This document shows positions 44,057 to 55,625 of a stretch of DNA of 64,000 nucleotides, in pieces; position 1 is the stretch's first letter, and every line of letters begins with the position of its first letter. Position numbers and translations under genes: made by a program. This DNA comes from Planctomicrobium sp051466335. Its GTDB lineage: Bacteria > Planctomycetota > Planctomycetia > Planctomycetales > Planctomycetaceae. The notes below the pieces were generated by a model. That model saw nothing but the letters and a program-made list of their open reading frames with translations. It had not been told where the DNA came from and searched no databases. Location of the stretch: the NCBI RefSeq assembly GCF_051466335.1, contig NZ_CP195793.1:2976001-3040000 (forward strand). Reading direction: 5' to 3'.

Positions 44057-44779
44057 GTGAATATCACTAAGTCGATTCGACGAGGGGTGATCGGACGTTC
44101 GCAGATTCCCGCGATTGTGCGCGGCGTCTGGCGCTTCGCGAACCAATTCAAACACTTTGCCTACGCATTGATTTGGATCACGTCGATCGGACTCCTTGGA
44201 TTCATTGTGCTTCAATACGAACTTTCACCGGGTCGTGTGAGATGGGAAACGACAGTGTTTCCTCAGCACCCGTCTACCAAGCACAAATCGCACCTCATCC
44301 TCCTCCTACACCCTCACTGTGCATGCTCAGAGGCGTCGCTGATCGAGATCTCCAACCTTTTGAAAAATCCAAGCTCTGATAATTGCGATCTGGAGGTTCT
44401 GATCGCTACGTACGAAGAACTGGGACCAGAACAGAATCATTCAAAGATCTCAACGCTTGCGACAGAGATGTTCCCGGAGAGCGTCAAGTTTGTCCCGCAG
44501 TCGGAGATTCAAAATCGGTATGGCGAATTCCCTTCAGGGACGACTCTGCTGATTTCACCTGAGGGTCGGCTCCGCTTCGCAGGCGGAGTCACACCACGAC
44601 GAGGACACGTTGGAAGCAACAGGGGAACTGAAATAATCCTCTCCCTTCTCAACGAAAGCAAAAACACGCTCAGCGAATCCACCCACTCGGCGAAATCAGG
44701 CGGTGTGTCGCATCGTACAACGACTCTCAATCGCACCGCCGACGTGATGCAGTCTCCTGTTTTTGGTTGTCAGCTTTAG
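44057..44779 (+). CDS. Membrane-anchored thioredoxin-like protein upstream of the hybrid kinase
   Basis: A 240-aa protein with one membrane helix (about residues 35-54) and a periplasmic domain. HLILLLHPHCACSEASLIEI contains Cys88-Ala-Cys90, a C-x-C where thioredoxins have C-x-x-C, and LLISPEGRLRFAGG fits the later thioredoxin strand. It may sense redox or handle a metal. Start is GTG 44057. It ends 45 bp before the hybrid kinase on the same strand. I recall similar genes beside planctomycete kinases, sometimes named RedB, but do not rely on that. Confidence 0.75.
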   Translation: MNITKSIRRGVIGRSQIPAIVRGVWRFANQFKHFAYALIWITSIGLLGFIVLQYELSPGRVRWETTVFPQHPSTKHKSHLILLLHPHCACSEASLIEISNLLKNPSSDNCDLEVLIATYEELGPEQNHSKISTLATEMFPESVKFVPQSEIQNRYGEFPSGTTLLISPEGRLRFAGGVTPRRGHVGSNRGTEIILSLLNESKNTLSESTHSAKSGGVSHRTTTLNRTADVMQSPVFGCQL

Positions 44780-44824
44780 TCCTTTATCCATCAATTCCAG
44801 ACGAGTTCCCGGGTCCAGACCACT

Positions 44825-47479
44825 ATGGAAACGACGAGTGCCCTGACACCAGGCCAATCTTTTCAAAGCCGTGTGAAAACACTGCTGAAGGAGGACTGTC
44901 GGCGAGTTTACACGTGGACGGATCACATGTTCTTCCGTCTCTTATGGCTGCAATGGGGGCTTGCGGTGACGTACGCCTTACTTTGGACCCCGTACTCATG
45001 GAACGGAGCAGAGCGTTCCATCAACCCGCATGTTTACACAACCATTTTTCTCGGCGGCTTGGTCATCGCGTTGCCACTCTGGATGATTCAAACTCACCCC
45101 GGAACGACGTTGACGCGACATCTGGTCGCTATTGGTCAAATGCTGCTGTCGGCAATCCTGATCGACCTCACCGGTGGCCGAATTGAAACGCACTTCCATA
45201 TTTTTGGATCGCTGGCCTTCTTGAGTTTCTACCGAGACTGGAAAGTGATTCTCAGTGGCACAGCGATCGTTGTCGCTGATCATGCAATCCGCGGAATCCT
45301 CTATCCAGCGTCTCTCTATGGTGTTGTCACGGGAGCGGAATGGCGGTTTTTGGAGCATGCCGGGTGGGTCGTCTTCATGGATTTCTTTCTCATTTATGGC
45401 TGCATCAAGAGTCAGAAAGAAATGCGAGACGTTGCAGAACGCCAGGTGGAACTTCATGACCTGAAAGATTCATTCAAAGAAATTTCAGAGCAGGCAGTGA
45501 AAGCCAGTCAGGCGAAAAGTGAGTTCCTGGCGAACATGAGCCATGAAATTCGCACCCCGATGAACGGAATTCTGGGGATGACAGAAGTTGTCCTCGAGAC
45601 CCCGCTCGCACCGGATCAGCGAGACTCACTGGAAATCGTGCAATCGTCAGCGGAATCGCTTCTGGTTGTGATTGATGACATTCTCGACTTCTCCAAGATT
45701 GAAGCTGGAAAACTTGAGATCGATACGATCCAGTTCAATGTTCGTGAACTTGTTGAAGACACGTTAAAACTATTGGCGATCAAAGCACACTCGAAAGGTC
45801 TCGAGCTGAATCTGGATTTCCATAATGATGTGCATGAGCACATTTACTGTGACCCCCATCGACTGCGTCAGATTCTGATCAATCTCGTCAGTAATTCGGT
45901 GAAATTCACGAAGTTTGGGGAAGTCTCGGTTGTCGTGAAGCAGGTCGGAGAGAGCAAAGACAACGTCAAGCTGCGGATCTCTGTCATCGACACTGGCATC
46001 GGTATCAAACCCGACCAATTAGAAAAAATCTTCCTGCCATTCTCTCAGGCTGACAACTCGATCACCAGAAAGTTCGGAGGAACAGGGCTTGGCTTGACGA
46101 TCACCAGCCAGCTTGTGTCGTTAATGTCTGGACAGTTGAGCGTGGAGAGCGTCGTTGGTGAAGGATCAGTCTTCACACTGGAAATCGATTTCAGAAAAGG
46201 GGAAGCTCCCCAGCGACGCGAGAACGCCGCTGCGATTGATCTGAAAGATCTTCCAATCCTCGTCGTCGATGACAACCTAACGAATTGCAAGATCTTTGAC
46301 CGAATTATTCGCCAATGGGGAGCCATCCCGAAGACCTGTACCTCGGCTCATGACGCCTTGCAGGAGTTAAAGCGAGCCAAGCAAGGGGGAGTTCATTACC
46401 CGTTGCTGCTGATCGATGCCCTGATGCCGGGGATGGACGGCTTCGACATGATTTCCGAACTAAAGGCCAGCGATCCTGTCGACGCTCCGACCATCATGAT
46501 GCTGACTTCGTGTGATCAGCGAGGGGACTCTGCCCGATGTCGTGACCTCGGAATAGCGTCCTATCTGATCAAACCAATTAAAGCGAACGAGCTGCGAAAT
46601 GCGGTTTCTTCCGCACTGAAAGCGACCCCTGTCATTCAACCGATGACTCTGGTGGAAAAGGACTACTCACCCGTGACATCTACAACCTCAAGTTCGACTT
46701 CGTTTAAACCATCCTCCTCCATCCGAGTTCTTCTCGTCGAAGACAACCCGATCAATCAACGGGTCGCGTGTCGAATGCTCGAGAAATTTGGGGTGACGGG
46801 GCACGTGGTCAATGATGGAGTGGAAGCGTTGGAAGCCGCGACCAGCCAGAGTTTCGATGTCATCCTGATGGATATTCAGATGCCACGAATGGATGGACTC
46901 ACTGCGACAACCGAAATCCGCAAACGTCTTACATCCGCAGCAGATCGCCCTTATATCATTGGAATGACTGCACATGCCCTTCAAGGCGATCGTGAAAAAT
47001 GCCTTGAACGCGGGATGGACAATTACGTCTCCAAGCCGGTCCGCATCGAAGACCTGCAGCGAGTCTTGACCGAGTACGAGGCACAAGCCTCACCGCGACG
47101 TTCAGATTCAGCTCAGACAAAATCGAAAGTCAACCGAAGCGGCTACACATACGAATCCGCCTTCAAGTTGTCCGGAGAAGACAACGATCTTCTCTGTGAG
47201 TTAGGGAAAGTGTTTTTGGAAAGCATCCCAGAACAGATCGAAGAGCTTGGTGCATCGATACGATCGAAAGACCACTTCAAGATCGGTCGAGTCTCTCACA
47301 AATTGAGAGGATCGCTAGGTCATTTTGGAGCAACAACCTCCATTTCGACGATCGAGCGGATTGAAGCCGCCGCGGAAAGTGCAAATTTATCGTCCACGCC
47401 TGATGACTTTGAACAGCTGAAAATTCAATTGGATGATCTTATCGGTGAGATTTCGCAGCTTGTCGCACAAGGTGCATAA
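44825..47479 (+). CDS. Hybrid sensor histidine kinase (HisKA-HATPase-REC-REC-Hpt, BarA-like)
   Basis: An 884-aa protein. The N-terminal 200 residues have five or six membrane segments, including a His-bearing motif ETHFHIFGSLAFLSFYRDW (His123, His125) and VADHAIRG (His153), which could bind heme or metal. A coiled-coil leads to HisKA with His240 in NMSHEIRTPMNG, then HATPase (NLVSNSVKFT, DTGIGI, GGTGLGLTI). Receiver 1 has IDALMPGMDG, receiver 2 has ILMDIQMPRMDG. The C-terminal Hpt domain has VSHKLRGSLGHFGA. It is a full His-Asp-His phosphorelay. The REC-GGDEF gene 238 bp downstream is the obvious acceptor. Confidence 0.94.
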   Translation: METTSALTPGQSFQSRVKTLLKEDCRRVYTWTDHMFFRLLWLQWGLAVTYALLWTPYSWNGAERSINPHVYTTIFLGGLVIALPLWMIQTHPGTTLTRHLVAIGQMLLSAILIDLTGGRIETHFHIFGSLAFLSFYRDWKVILSGTAIVVADHAIRGILYPASLYGVVTGAEWRFLEHAGWVVFMDFFLIYGCIKSQKEMRDVAERQVELHDLKDSFKEISEQAVKASQAKSEFLANMSHEIRTPMNGILGMTEVVLETPLAPDQRDSLEIVQSSAESLLVVIDDILDFSKIEAGKLEIDTIQFNVRELVEDTLKLLAIKAHSKGLELNLDFHNDVHEHIYCDPHRLRQILINLVSNSVKFTKFGEVSVVVKQVGESKDNVKLRISVIDTGIGIKPDQLEKIFLPFSQADNSITRKFGGTGLGLTITSQLVSLMSGQLSVESVVGEGSVFTLEIDFRKGEAPQRRENAAAIDLKDLPILVVDDNLTNCKIFDRIIRQWGAIPKTCTSAHDALQELKRAKQGGVHYPLLLIDALMPGMDGFDMISELKASDPVDAPTIMMLTSCDQRGDSARCRDLGIASYLIKPIKANELRNAVSSALKATPVIQPMTLVEKDYSPVTSTTSSSTSFKPSSSIRVLLVEDNPINQRVACRMLEKFGVTGHVVNDGVEALEAATSQSFDVILMDIQMPRMDGLTATTEIRKRLTSAADRPYIIGMTAHALQGDREKCLERGMDNYVSKPVRIEDLQRVLTEYEAQASPRRSDSAQTKSKVNRSGYTYESAFKLSGEDNDLLCELGKVFLESIPEQIEELGASIRSKDHFKIGRVSHKLRGSLGHFGATTSISTIERIEAAAESANLSSTPDDFEQLKIQLDDLIGEISQLVAQGA

Positions 47480-47717
47480 AGGAGTCTAACGGGCGTGAGG
47501 CTTGATCCTCAGTGCTGAAGTAGGTTGAGACCATCGCACGGTTCGGAAGTTCTCTGACAGGAATCTGAACCGCATCACGGCTTAACGGCCAATCAAATCG
47601 ATGCGATCAATGGTTTGTGGAATTCGTTTACGGGCAATTTTTTCACTGAGTTGAATGTGACGATTGGCATTGATGCCCACGGGTCCATTCTCTTGAAAGT
47701 TCGATTCTTAGTATCAA

Positions 47718-48629
47718 ATGAATATTCTCATTGCAGATGACGATCCAATTTGCCTCAAACGCCTGGAGCACTTTTTTCGCTCAGGTGAGCATCAGCTATT
47801 TTGTGCGACGAACGGGCAGGAAGCTTGGGATATCATTGAGAGTGAAAATCTGCAGATCGCAATTCTCGATTGGGAAATGCCGCTGATGAGCGGGGTGGAA
47901 ATCTGTAAAACGTTTCGAGACAAAAACGGGATGGATTTCCTTTACATCATTCTTCTGACCAGTCGAAACAGCCGTAATGATATCGCAAAAGGGATTGATT
48001 CCGGAGCAGACGACTTCCTTTCCAAACCGGTCGATTTTCAGGAACTCACTGTCCGCCTGAGAGCTGCAAAAAGAATCATTCAGTTCCAGGAAATGATTTG
48101 CAAAAATGCGATGATCGATGCTCTGACCGGGGTCCTGAACCGTAGGGCGATCTTTGATCAAATCGCAAAGGAGCACGATCGGACCCTTCGCTCGGGGGGA
48201 AGTTATTCCTTCGTTCTTTGCGATATCGATCACTTCAAGAAAATTAATGATGTCTATGGGCACCCGTCGGGAGATCATGTTCTGCAGGTCGTCGCGAAGC
48301 GAATGTCGGAAGATCTGCGTGGCTCAGACTGCATCGGCCGATACGGCGGGGAGGAGTTTCTGATCATTCTGCCGGAGTGCAAAGAAGACGAAGCGGCGCA
48401 GATTGCAGAGCGTTTACGGATCCGAGTCAGCGAAGCGAAGATTGATTTGGGTGGCTCCAACATTTCGGTGACAACGAGCTTCGGTGTCTGCGAAAATCAG
48501 CGAGCTCTTTCAGAGATCGGAGTCGCGTTGAAGCATGCGGATCTCGCACTCTATCAATCCAAACATCAAGGGAGAAACTGCGTCACACGCTTCGAGGACC
48601 TCAGAGTCATGGACAGCACCACACGCTGA
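47718..48629 (+). CDS. Response regulator with diguanylate cyclase output (REC-GGDEF)
   Basis: A 303-aa protein. Receiver domain with acidic residues ADDDP, Asp51 in AILDWEMPLMSG, and Lys in FLSKPVDF. The GGDEF domain has the active-site motif GGEEF (210-214), preceded by an allosteric I-site RGSD (201-204), exactly five residues before it. LTGVLNRRA and CDIDHFKKINDVYGHPSGD are also intact. It should make cyclic di-GMP under phosphorylation control, with product inhibition. It likely receives phosphate from the Hpt domain of the upstream hybrid kinase. Confidence 0.95.
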   Translation: MNILIADDDPICLKRLEHFFRSGEHQLFCATNGQEAWDIIESENLQIAILDWEMPLMSGVEICKTFRDKNGMDFLYIILLTSRNSRNDIAKGIDSGADDFLSKPVDFQELTVRLRAAKRIIQFQEMICKNAMIDALTGVLNRRAIFDQIAKEHDRTLRSGGSYSFVLCDIDHFKKINDVYGHPSGDHVLQVVAKRMSEDLRGSDCIGRYGGEEFLIILPECKEDEAAQIAERLRIRVSEAKIDLGGSNISVTTSFGVCENQRALSEIGVALKHADLALYQSKHQGRNCVTRFEDLRVMDSTTR

Positions 48630-48687
48630 GGAAGTACCTTCCTCGCGTACATCTGACTGGATCGTAGTGCTTCAATGAAACAGATTG

Positions 48688-48730
48688 GCGTTCTGCTCTC
48701 TTAATAGAAGTGAGCAGGACGCTTCATTTT
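48688..48730. terminator. Terminator between the diguanylate cyclase and DUF1501 genes
   Basis: GCGTTCTGCTC (48688-48698) pairs with GAGCAGGACGC (48712-48722) with one T-G pair, loop of 13 bases, followed by TTCATTTT. It separates two convergent genes and may serve both. Confidence 0.75.
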
Positions 48731-48831
48731 AGACACTCAAGTATCCCGCGATGTGCTTGCCTGCCGATGTCGAACATTAAGTGATCGGCGACCGATGGGG
48801 CGCTGACTCACAAGGTTTACTCGCCCTCGAT

Positions 48832-50259
48832 CTACGCGAGAATGTCGTGAATCACATGGCCCTCAACGTTGGTGATTCTTCTCTGAATCCCATTGTGCTC
48901 GAATGTCAGTCGTTCGTGGTCGAGCCCCAGCAGATGCAGAATGGTTGCGTTGAAGTCATAGAGTGGATGGATATTTTCCACGGCTTTGCTGCCGAGTTCA
49001 TCTGTACGCCCATGCCGTACTCCGGGCTTCACTCCTGCCCCTGTCATCCAGCAGGTGAATCCGTCAGGATTATGATCGCGACCGAACGCATCCTTCTGGA
49101 ACATGGGGAGTCGTCCGAACTCTGTACACCAGACGACAAGCGTGTCATCGAGCAGCCCACGTTGTTTGAGATCGCGAATCAAGGCTGCCACTGGCTGATC
49201 CATGATGGCTGCATGCCGAGTGTACTGTGTTTTCAGTGCGTTATGTCCGTCCCAATTGAGTTCCCCACCGCTGGCATAGGCACCATTAAATAGCTGTACG
49301 AACCGAACCCCTCGTTCGACCAGTTTCCGCGCCAGGATGCAGTTTCTGGCAAACTCCGATTTGAGCGAGTTCTCAGTGTCGTCCGCGCCGTACAACTTCA
49401 AAATGTGTTCTGGCTCGTTGTTCAGGTCCATGATCCCGGGAACACTGAGTTGCATTCGGGCAGCGAGTTCATAACTCGCGATGCGCGCCCGATAGCGATC
49501 TTCCGCCGGTTGCTGCTCAGCGTGCCTTTTGTTCATTCGTTCAAGCAGTTCGCGGGCGGCATCATCTGCTCTTCGTTCAACGCCAGGAGCACTCAGATTT
49601 CGCACAGGTGCCTTGGTTCCAAGCAGCGTCCCTTGAAACGCTGCCGGCAAAAATCCCGGGCTCCAATTATTGGATCCAGCCTGAGGAACGCCTCGCGGAT
49701 CGAGAATGGAGACAAAAGCGGGGAGATCCTGATTCTCGCTTCCCAAAGCGTAACTAATCCACGCTCCCAGACTGGGAAAGCCGTCGAAATTAAACCCCGT
49801 CGAAAGAAAGTTCTCAGCCGGACCGTGAGTGTTGCTGGTGCTTGTCAGCGAGTGAACAAACGCCAGTTCATCCGTCAGTTCAGCCAGATGAGGGATGAGA
49901 TCGGAAACCATCATCCCGGTCTCCCCCCGCGGTCGAAAGTCGAACTGTGGACGAGCAAGATTTCCTGACGGTCCCTGAAAAGTGACCGCTGGACCACCCG
50001 GCATCGGCTGGCCATCCAGCCGAATCAATTCCGGCTTGTAATCCCATGTCTCGAGTTGACTGACTGCTCCCGCGCAGAACACCACGATGACATTCTTGGC
50101 CTTGGGGGTGAAATGTGGTTGTCGAGGAAAGTATGGGCGTGCAGGATCAATCACTGGTTTGTCGCTGGCCAGTAGCTGATCATTCTGAAGCAGGTTGAGC
50201 AGCCCAATACCTCCCAGTGCAGAAGCAGCGTCTGAGAGAAAGTGTCTTCGGTTCAGCAT
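48832..50259 (-). CDS. DUF1501 family Tat-exported protein
   Basis: From ATG 50259 (GGAG in the upstream bases) the protein is 475 aa. It opens with MLNRRHFLSDAASALGGIGL, a twin-arginine signal. The sulfatase-like DUF1501 fold follows: VFCAGAVSQLETWDYKP, GPAENFLSTGFNFDGFPSLGAW, LVWCTEFGRLPMF near the C-terminus, and GRDHNPDGFTCWMTGAGVKPG. These enzymes, always paired with DUF1549/1553 cytochrome proteins in planctomycetes, are thought to act on complex polysaccharides or sulfated substrates, unproven. A longer start (50334) would lie at the end of the upstream gene and is less likely. Confidence 0.93.
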   Translation of the reverse strand: MLNRRHFLSDAASALGGIGLLNLLQNDQLLASDKPVIDPARPYFPRQPHFTPKAKNVIVVFCAGAVSQLETWDYKPELIRLDGQPMPGGPAVTFQGPSGNLARPQFDFRPRGETGMMVSDLIPHLAELTDELAFVHSLTSTSNTHGPAENFLSTGFNFDGFPSLGAWISYALGSENQDLPAFVSILDPRGVPQAGSNNWSPGFLPAAFQGTLLGTKAPVRNLSAPGVERRADDAARELLERMNKRHAEQQPAEDRYRARIASYELAARMQLSVPGIMDLNNEPEHILKLYGADDTENSLKSEFARNCILARKLVERGVRFVQLFNGAYASGGELNWDGHNALKTQYTRHAAIMDQPVAALIRDLKQRGLLDDTLVVWCTEFGRLPMFQKDAFGRDHNPDGFTCWMTGAGVKPGVRHGRTDELGSKAVENIHPLYDFNATILHLLGLDHERLTFEHNGIQRRITNVEGHVIHDILA

Positions 50260-50334
50260 TTCGGCTCCAGATCTCAATCCCGTGATCAGGTTGTAATGAA
50301 GTCTCAGTTGACTTGGTGTGCGACGACCATTCAA

Positions 50335-53112
<2,778 letters not shown>

Positions 53113-53341
53113 CATTCGTCCCTGTCTGGTCGCACTCAAACAACCGCGTTCTGATTCACTGTTCTGCCCGACCTTCAGCGGATGTGAGAACTCTTTCGAC
53201 ATCGCGCGAACATTTGGCAATGCACGTTGACTGACCTCACGACCATCTTGAATCAATCACTTTAATTTCCGCAGTGTATTGTCTTTTTATGAGAGAATTC
53301 ACAGCTAAGCACACTTTCTTAAAAAGTTGCGTTGACTGATT

Positions 53342-54826
53342 TCACTGATAAGGGTTTCCAGCTTCGAAGAGATCTGAAATCTCCTGCTCGGAGAGATCAC
53401 GTCCCCAGATGAGCAGTTCATCGATGCGGCCACTTAATTTCCGGTCATCGATGTTCCAGTTACCGATCTGAGCAGGGCCTAACCGAGCGGGGTAAGCAGG
53501 TTCCTGCAGAACGACGTTGTCGAACTTGCCATCAAGATAGAATCGCATCTGCTTCTGATCCGAGTCATACACGACAGCCAGGTGTGTCCACCGCCGTGGG
53601 CTATCCGGGATGCTTGTCGCGGAATCCGCTTCCCATGTTCCCCGGAGTTTCGGATCGGCCATGTCGTTCCCAAACAGAGCAAGTCTCATCTGGCGTTTCT
53701 CCGTCACCATCCAGTGAATCTGGCCAAAAGCTTGCGGATTACTCCACCCGTCCGTGTGAAGCAACGACTGGTAAAGATCACCGAATCGGTCGAGTCTCAC
53801 CCAGGCGGCCAATGTCAATTGATTGAATGTTTGGCCTTCCGCGACATTCAGCTGCATATGGTCTCCGATGTTGATGAACTCTGGGGCCCGTGATCCCGGC
53901 CATCTCCCCTGAACGATGCTGTATCGGCCAGGCGGATTTTCATCGGATTCAAAATTAAGCAGCGCAATCAGCGAAGGATCATTGCGAAGGCGATCGAGAG
54001 CCTCTCCCGATTGAGTCGGCTTTCCAGCCTTAATCGCAGCGTGGAGTGACGTGACTTCATCCGGCCGGATAAACGCTGCAGATCGCAAATTTCGCGGGTG
54101 ACCACCCCCAGCCTGCAGCTGAAAGGCGTCTCCATCGAACAAGTTCTTTCGAAGGCCCCCGTCCGAAGATTCTGCAATGACCTCTCCTTCGAACACATGG
54201 ATCTGCGATTCCCCCTCCAGAGGAACATCGACACCGAATTTCGTGCCAATGTCGACCGCGTTCCCTGTTGGGGTGACAACCGTAAACTTGGTCGCTGATG
54301 CTGGAACGTCTGCAGCCAGTCGACCGTATTCAAGCTCGAGCTTTTGAGCCGTATGGAAGCGGAAATGAGCCGGTGCTTCGAGAACTAGATGCGCCCCTGT
54401 TGCGGTCTTGAGTTCGAGCACTCCGGAGTCGATCTGGTGCCACCGGTTGCCCAGTTGCGTGCTTTCCGAGTGGGATTTCACACCGGTCGCACTGACGATG
54501 GAAGCAAACTGCTTCTCGGGGAGCGTGAGGTAAATCCCAATGCCGAGGAGCACAGCTGCGCAGAGACTCACGAGTCCGATGGTTCGTTTGTATCCCGGTT
54601 TTTGTCGGTGATACGACGTAATTTGGACTTCTCGCGTCAACCCAGAGGAAATCCCATCATTCGCCACCAAAGCCGCGAGTGCCAAATCCTGATCCATCAA
54701 CTCGATGAATTGAACACGCGCCTCTGCATCGCTTCGCAAAATCTGGTTCAAGTGCTCCAGATCTGCTTCGCTGAGGGAACCGTCAAGATACTCTTGATAA
54801 AGCTGGTGAAGTTGTTTGTATGACAT
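53342..54826 (-). CDS. FecR-type anti-sigma-like protein with C-terminal LamG domain
   Basis: A 494-aa inner-membrane protein. Residues 1-80 are a cytoplasmic helical part (LYQEYLDGSLSEADLEHLNQIL...), typical of planctomycete anti-sigma segments. One membrane helix at about residues 82-101 precedes the FecR domain (TATGAHLVLEAPAHFRF, TPTGNAVDIGTKFGVDV, IHVFEGEVIAES). The C-terminal 200 residues form a LamG/concanavalin-like fold (TLAAWVRLDRFGDLYQSL, THLAVVYDSDQKQMRFYLDG, GRIDELLIWGRDLSEQEI). Its ATG shares one base with the sigma stop (TAATG), so they are translationally coupled. It probably transmits an extracellular binding event to the ECF factor. Confidence 0.92.
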   Translation of the reverse strand: MSYKQLHQLYQEYLDGSLSEADLEHLNQILRSDAEARVQFIELMDQDLALAALVANDGISSGLTREVQITSYHRQKPGYKRTIGLVSLCAAVLLGIGIYLTLPEKQFASIVSATGVKSHSESTQLGNRWHQIDSGVLELKTATGAHLVLEAPAHFRFHTAQKLELEYGRLAADVPASATKFTVVTPTGNAVDIGTKFGVDVPLEGESQIHVFEGEVIAESSDGGLRKNLFDGDAFQLQAGGGHPRNLRSAAFIRPDEVTSLHAAIKAGKPTQSGEALDRLRNDPSLIALLNFESDENPPGRYSIVQGRWPGSRAPEFINIGDHMQLNVAEGQTFNQLTLAAWVRLDRFGDLYQSLLHTDGWSNPQAFGQIHWMVTEKRQMRLALFGNDMADPKLRGTWEADSATSIPDSPRRWTHLAVVYDSDQKQMRFYLDGKFDNVVLQEPAYPARLGPAQIGNWNIDDRKLSGRIDELLIWGRDLSEQEISDLFEAGNPYQ

Positions 54827-55359
54827 TAGGAAATGACCTCACGCTTTAACTCGCGCTGAACGCACTCCTGCAGCAACAGCCTCATTCGGTACAACCACTG
54901 GTAGAACCCAGAGACTGTTCTTCCGCTTTCAATCGCGACTTGCTGAATCACGGCGTCTGGCTGATAGGCGCGGGAGAGAATTTCACGATCGTGTGAAGGA
55001 ATCTTTTCAAAACAGATTCCCAATGCATCCCGCTTCTGCTGAAGTTGCTGATCAAACTGCTGCCCATCCTTGGCGATCAATTCTACGACGTCATTTGCCA
55101 AAACAACCCTGCCCCGGCGCTGATCTCTGATCCAGGACAGAACTTTGAACTTAGCAATTTGAAACGCCCAGACTCGAAATTCGCAATCGAGACGGAACTC
55201 ATCGAACTTCTCCCAAAGCACGACAGCGACATCCTGCATGATGTCGTCGGCATCGCTCCTCAGTGGAACGAGGCGACGAACGTAAGCACGGATCGCAGCC
55301 TCGTTTGCGGTGAATAGCCGCAAAAACGTTTTGTGCTGATCGTCAATTTGGGGGGACAT
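54826..55359 (-). CDS. ECF sigma factor (Rhodopirellula/Verrucomicrobium type)
   Basis: From ATG 55359 it is 177 aa, the usual size. Region 2 carries FLRLFTANEAAIRAYVRRLV, the highly typical SDADDIMQDVAVVLWEKFDEF, and FRVWAFQIAKFKVLSWIRDQRRG. Region 4 is a helix-turn-helix (IPSHDREILSRAYQPDAVIQQVA, GRTVSGFYQWLYRMRLLLQEC). A longer frame adds 31 residues but its start has no better evidence. Its downstream genes are the FecR/LamG protein, the DUF1549/1553 protein and DUF1501; expected target promoters probably include this operon. Confidence 0.92.
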   Translation of the reverse strand: MSPQIDDQHKTFLRLFTANEAAIRAYVRRLVPLRSDADDIMQDVAVVLWEKFDEFRLDCEFRVWAFQIAKFKVLSWIRDQRRGRVVLANDVVELIAKDGQQFDQQLQQKRDALGICFEKIPSHDREILSRAYQPDAVIQQVAIESGRTVSGFYQWLYRMRLLLQECVQRELKREVIS

Positions 55360-55625
55360 TCGGAAGCTCTGCGAGGCGGGACACTTTGCAGGTCCATTTC
55401 GGGAGTCGAGGCCATTTTCGTACAAAAAATGCCTCTCAGTCTCTGTTTCCAATTCATTTGACGATTTAACGCAGAATTCACAAAGAATCCAGAAGTAGGC
55501 ATTCTTTGTCCAGCGTTCCTCTGCCCATCGCCCTAATGTGAGTGCGCAGAGCGAGGCGGCGAACCGCGGGGAGCGATTCAGTATGGACTCATCAGCGAGG
55601 TTTATGCAGAAACCAAGGTCTTCGC

